A DNA stretch of 6,151 bases from HGM12669 sp048527645. GTDB taxonomy: Bacteria > Bacillota > Clostridia > Oscillospirales > CAG-272. The stretch spans positions 1 through 6,151 of the forward strand of contig DBGFNI010000001.1 in NCBI GenBank assembly GCA_048527645.1, read 5' to 3'. Below, in pieces: positions 6,145-6,151 of this stretch. Position 1 is the stretch's first letter. The number at the start of each line of letters is the position of its first letter. The notes under the pieces were generated by a model, which made no database searches, had not been told where the DNA came from, and saw nothing but the letters and a program-made list of their open reading frames with translations. The translations under genes and the position numbers were made by a program.

Positions 6145-6151
6145 AACATTA

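Overview
The window looks like chromosomal DNA from an anaerobic, moderately GC-rich member of the Clostridia, probably a gut Oscillospiraceae/Lachnospiraceae-type bacterium. This is an inference from the gene families: a GPH sugar permease beside a cytoplasmic GH2 glycosidase with a Clostridia-style helical tail, and a rubredoxin-type glutamate-synthase-like protein next to a rubrerythrin with an N-terminal Cys4 knuckle. The Shine-Dalgarno sites are also strong and purine-rich. No mobile element, CRISPR array, tRNA or rRNA was seen.

Left part, + strand (1-3916): a leader with a perfect TATAAT box and two operator-like palindromes precedes a two-gene operon. The first gene (189-1610) is a 12-helix MelB/GusB-type sugar:cation symporter. 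The second (ATG at 1679, ending 3916) is a 745-residue GH2 glycosidase without a signal peptide. The permease would import a glycoside and the GH2 enzyme would cleave it in the cytoplasm. An N-x-K motif in the right place, together with a GusB-family partner, makes a beta-glucuronidase plausible, but beta-galactosidase or another GH2 activity is not excluded. The enzyme carries an uncommon C-terminal helical appendage of about 110 residues.

Middle (3917-4044): the two transcription units converge on a very strong hairpin (17-bp stem, 3940-3976) that probably terminates transcription from both sides. A smaller GAGA-loop hairpin follows.

Right part, - strand (6144-4045): one uninterrupted 699-codon frame joins two proteins normally expected as separate neighbours. 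The first is a rubredoxin-headed, FMN/[3Fe-4S] glutamate-synthase-domain protein (residues 1 to about 462). The second is a complete rubrerythrin (residues 483-699) with Cys4 knuckles on both sides of its diiron four-helix bundle. At the junction a canonical GGAGG sits 8 nt before an internal ATG, exactly where a free-standing rubrerythrin would start. The locus could therefore make a fused flavin/iron redox protein, a separate rubrerythrin, or both. This is the most unusual feature of the window.
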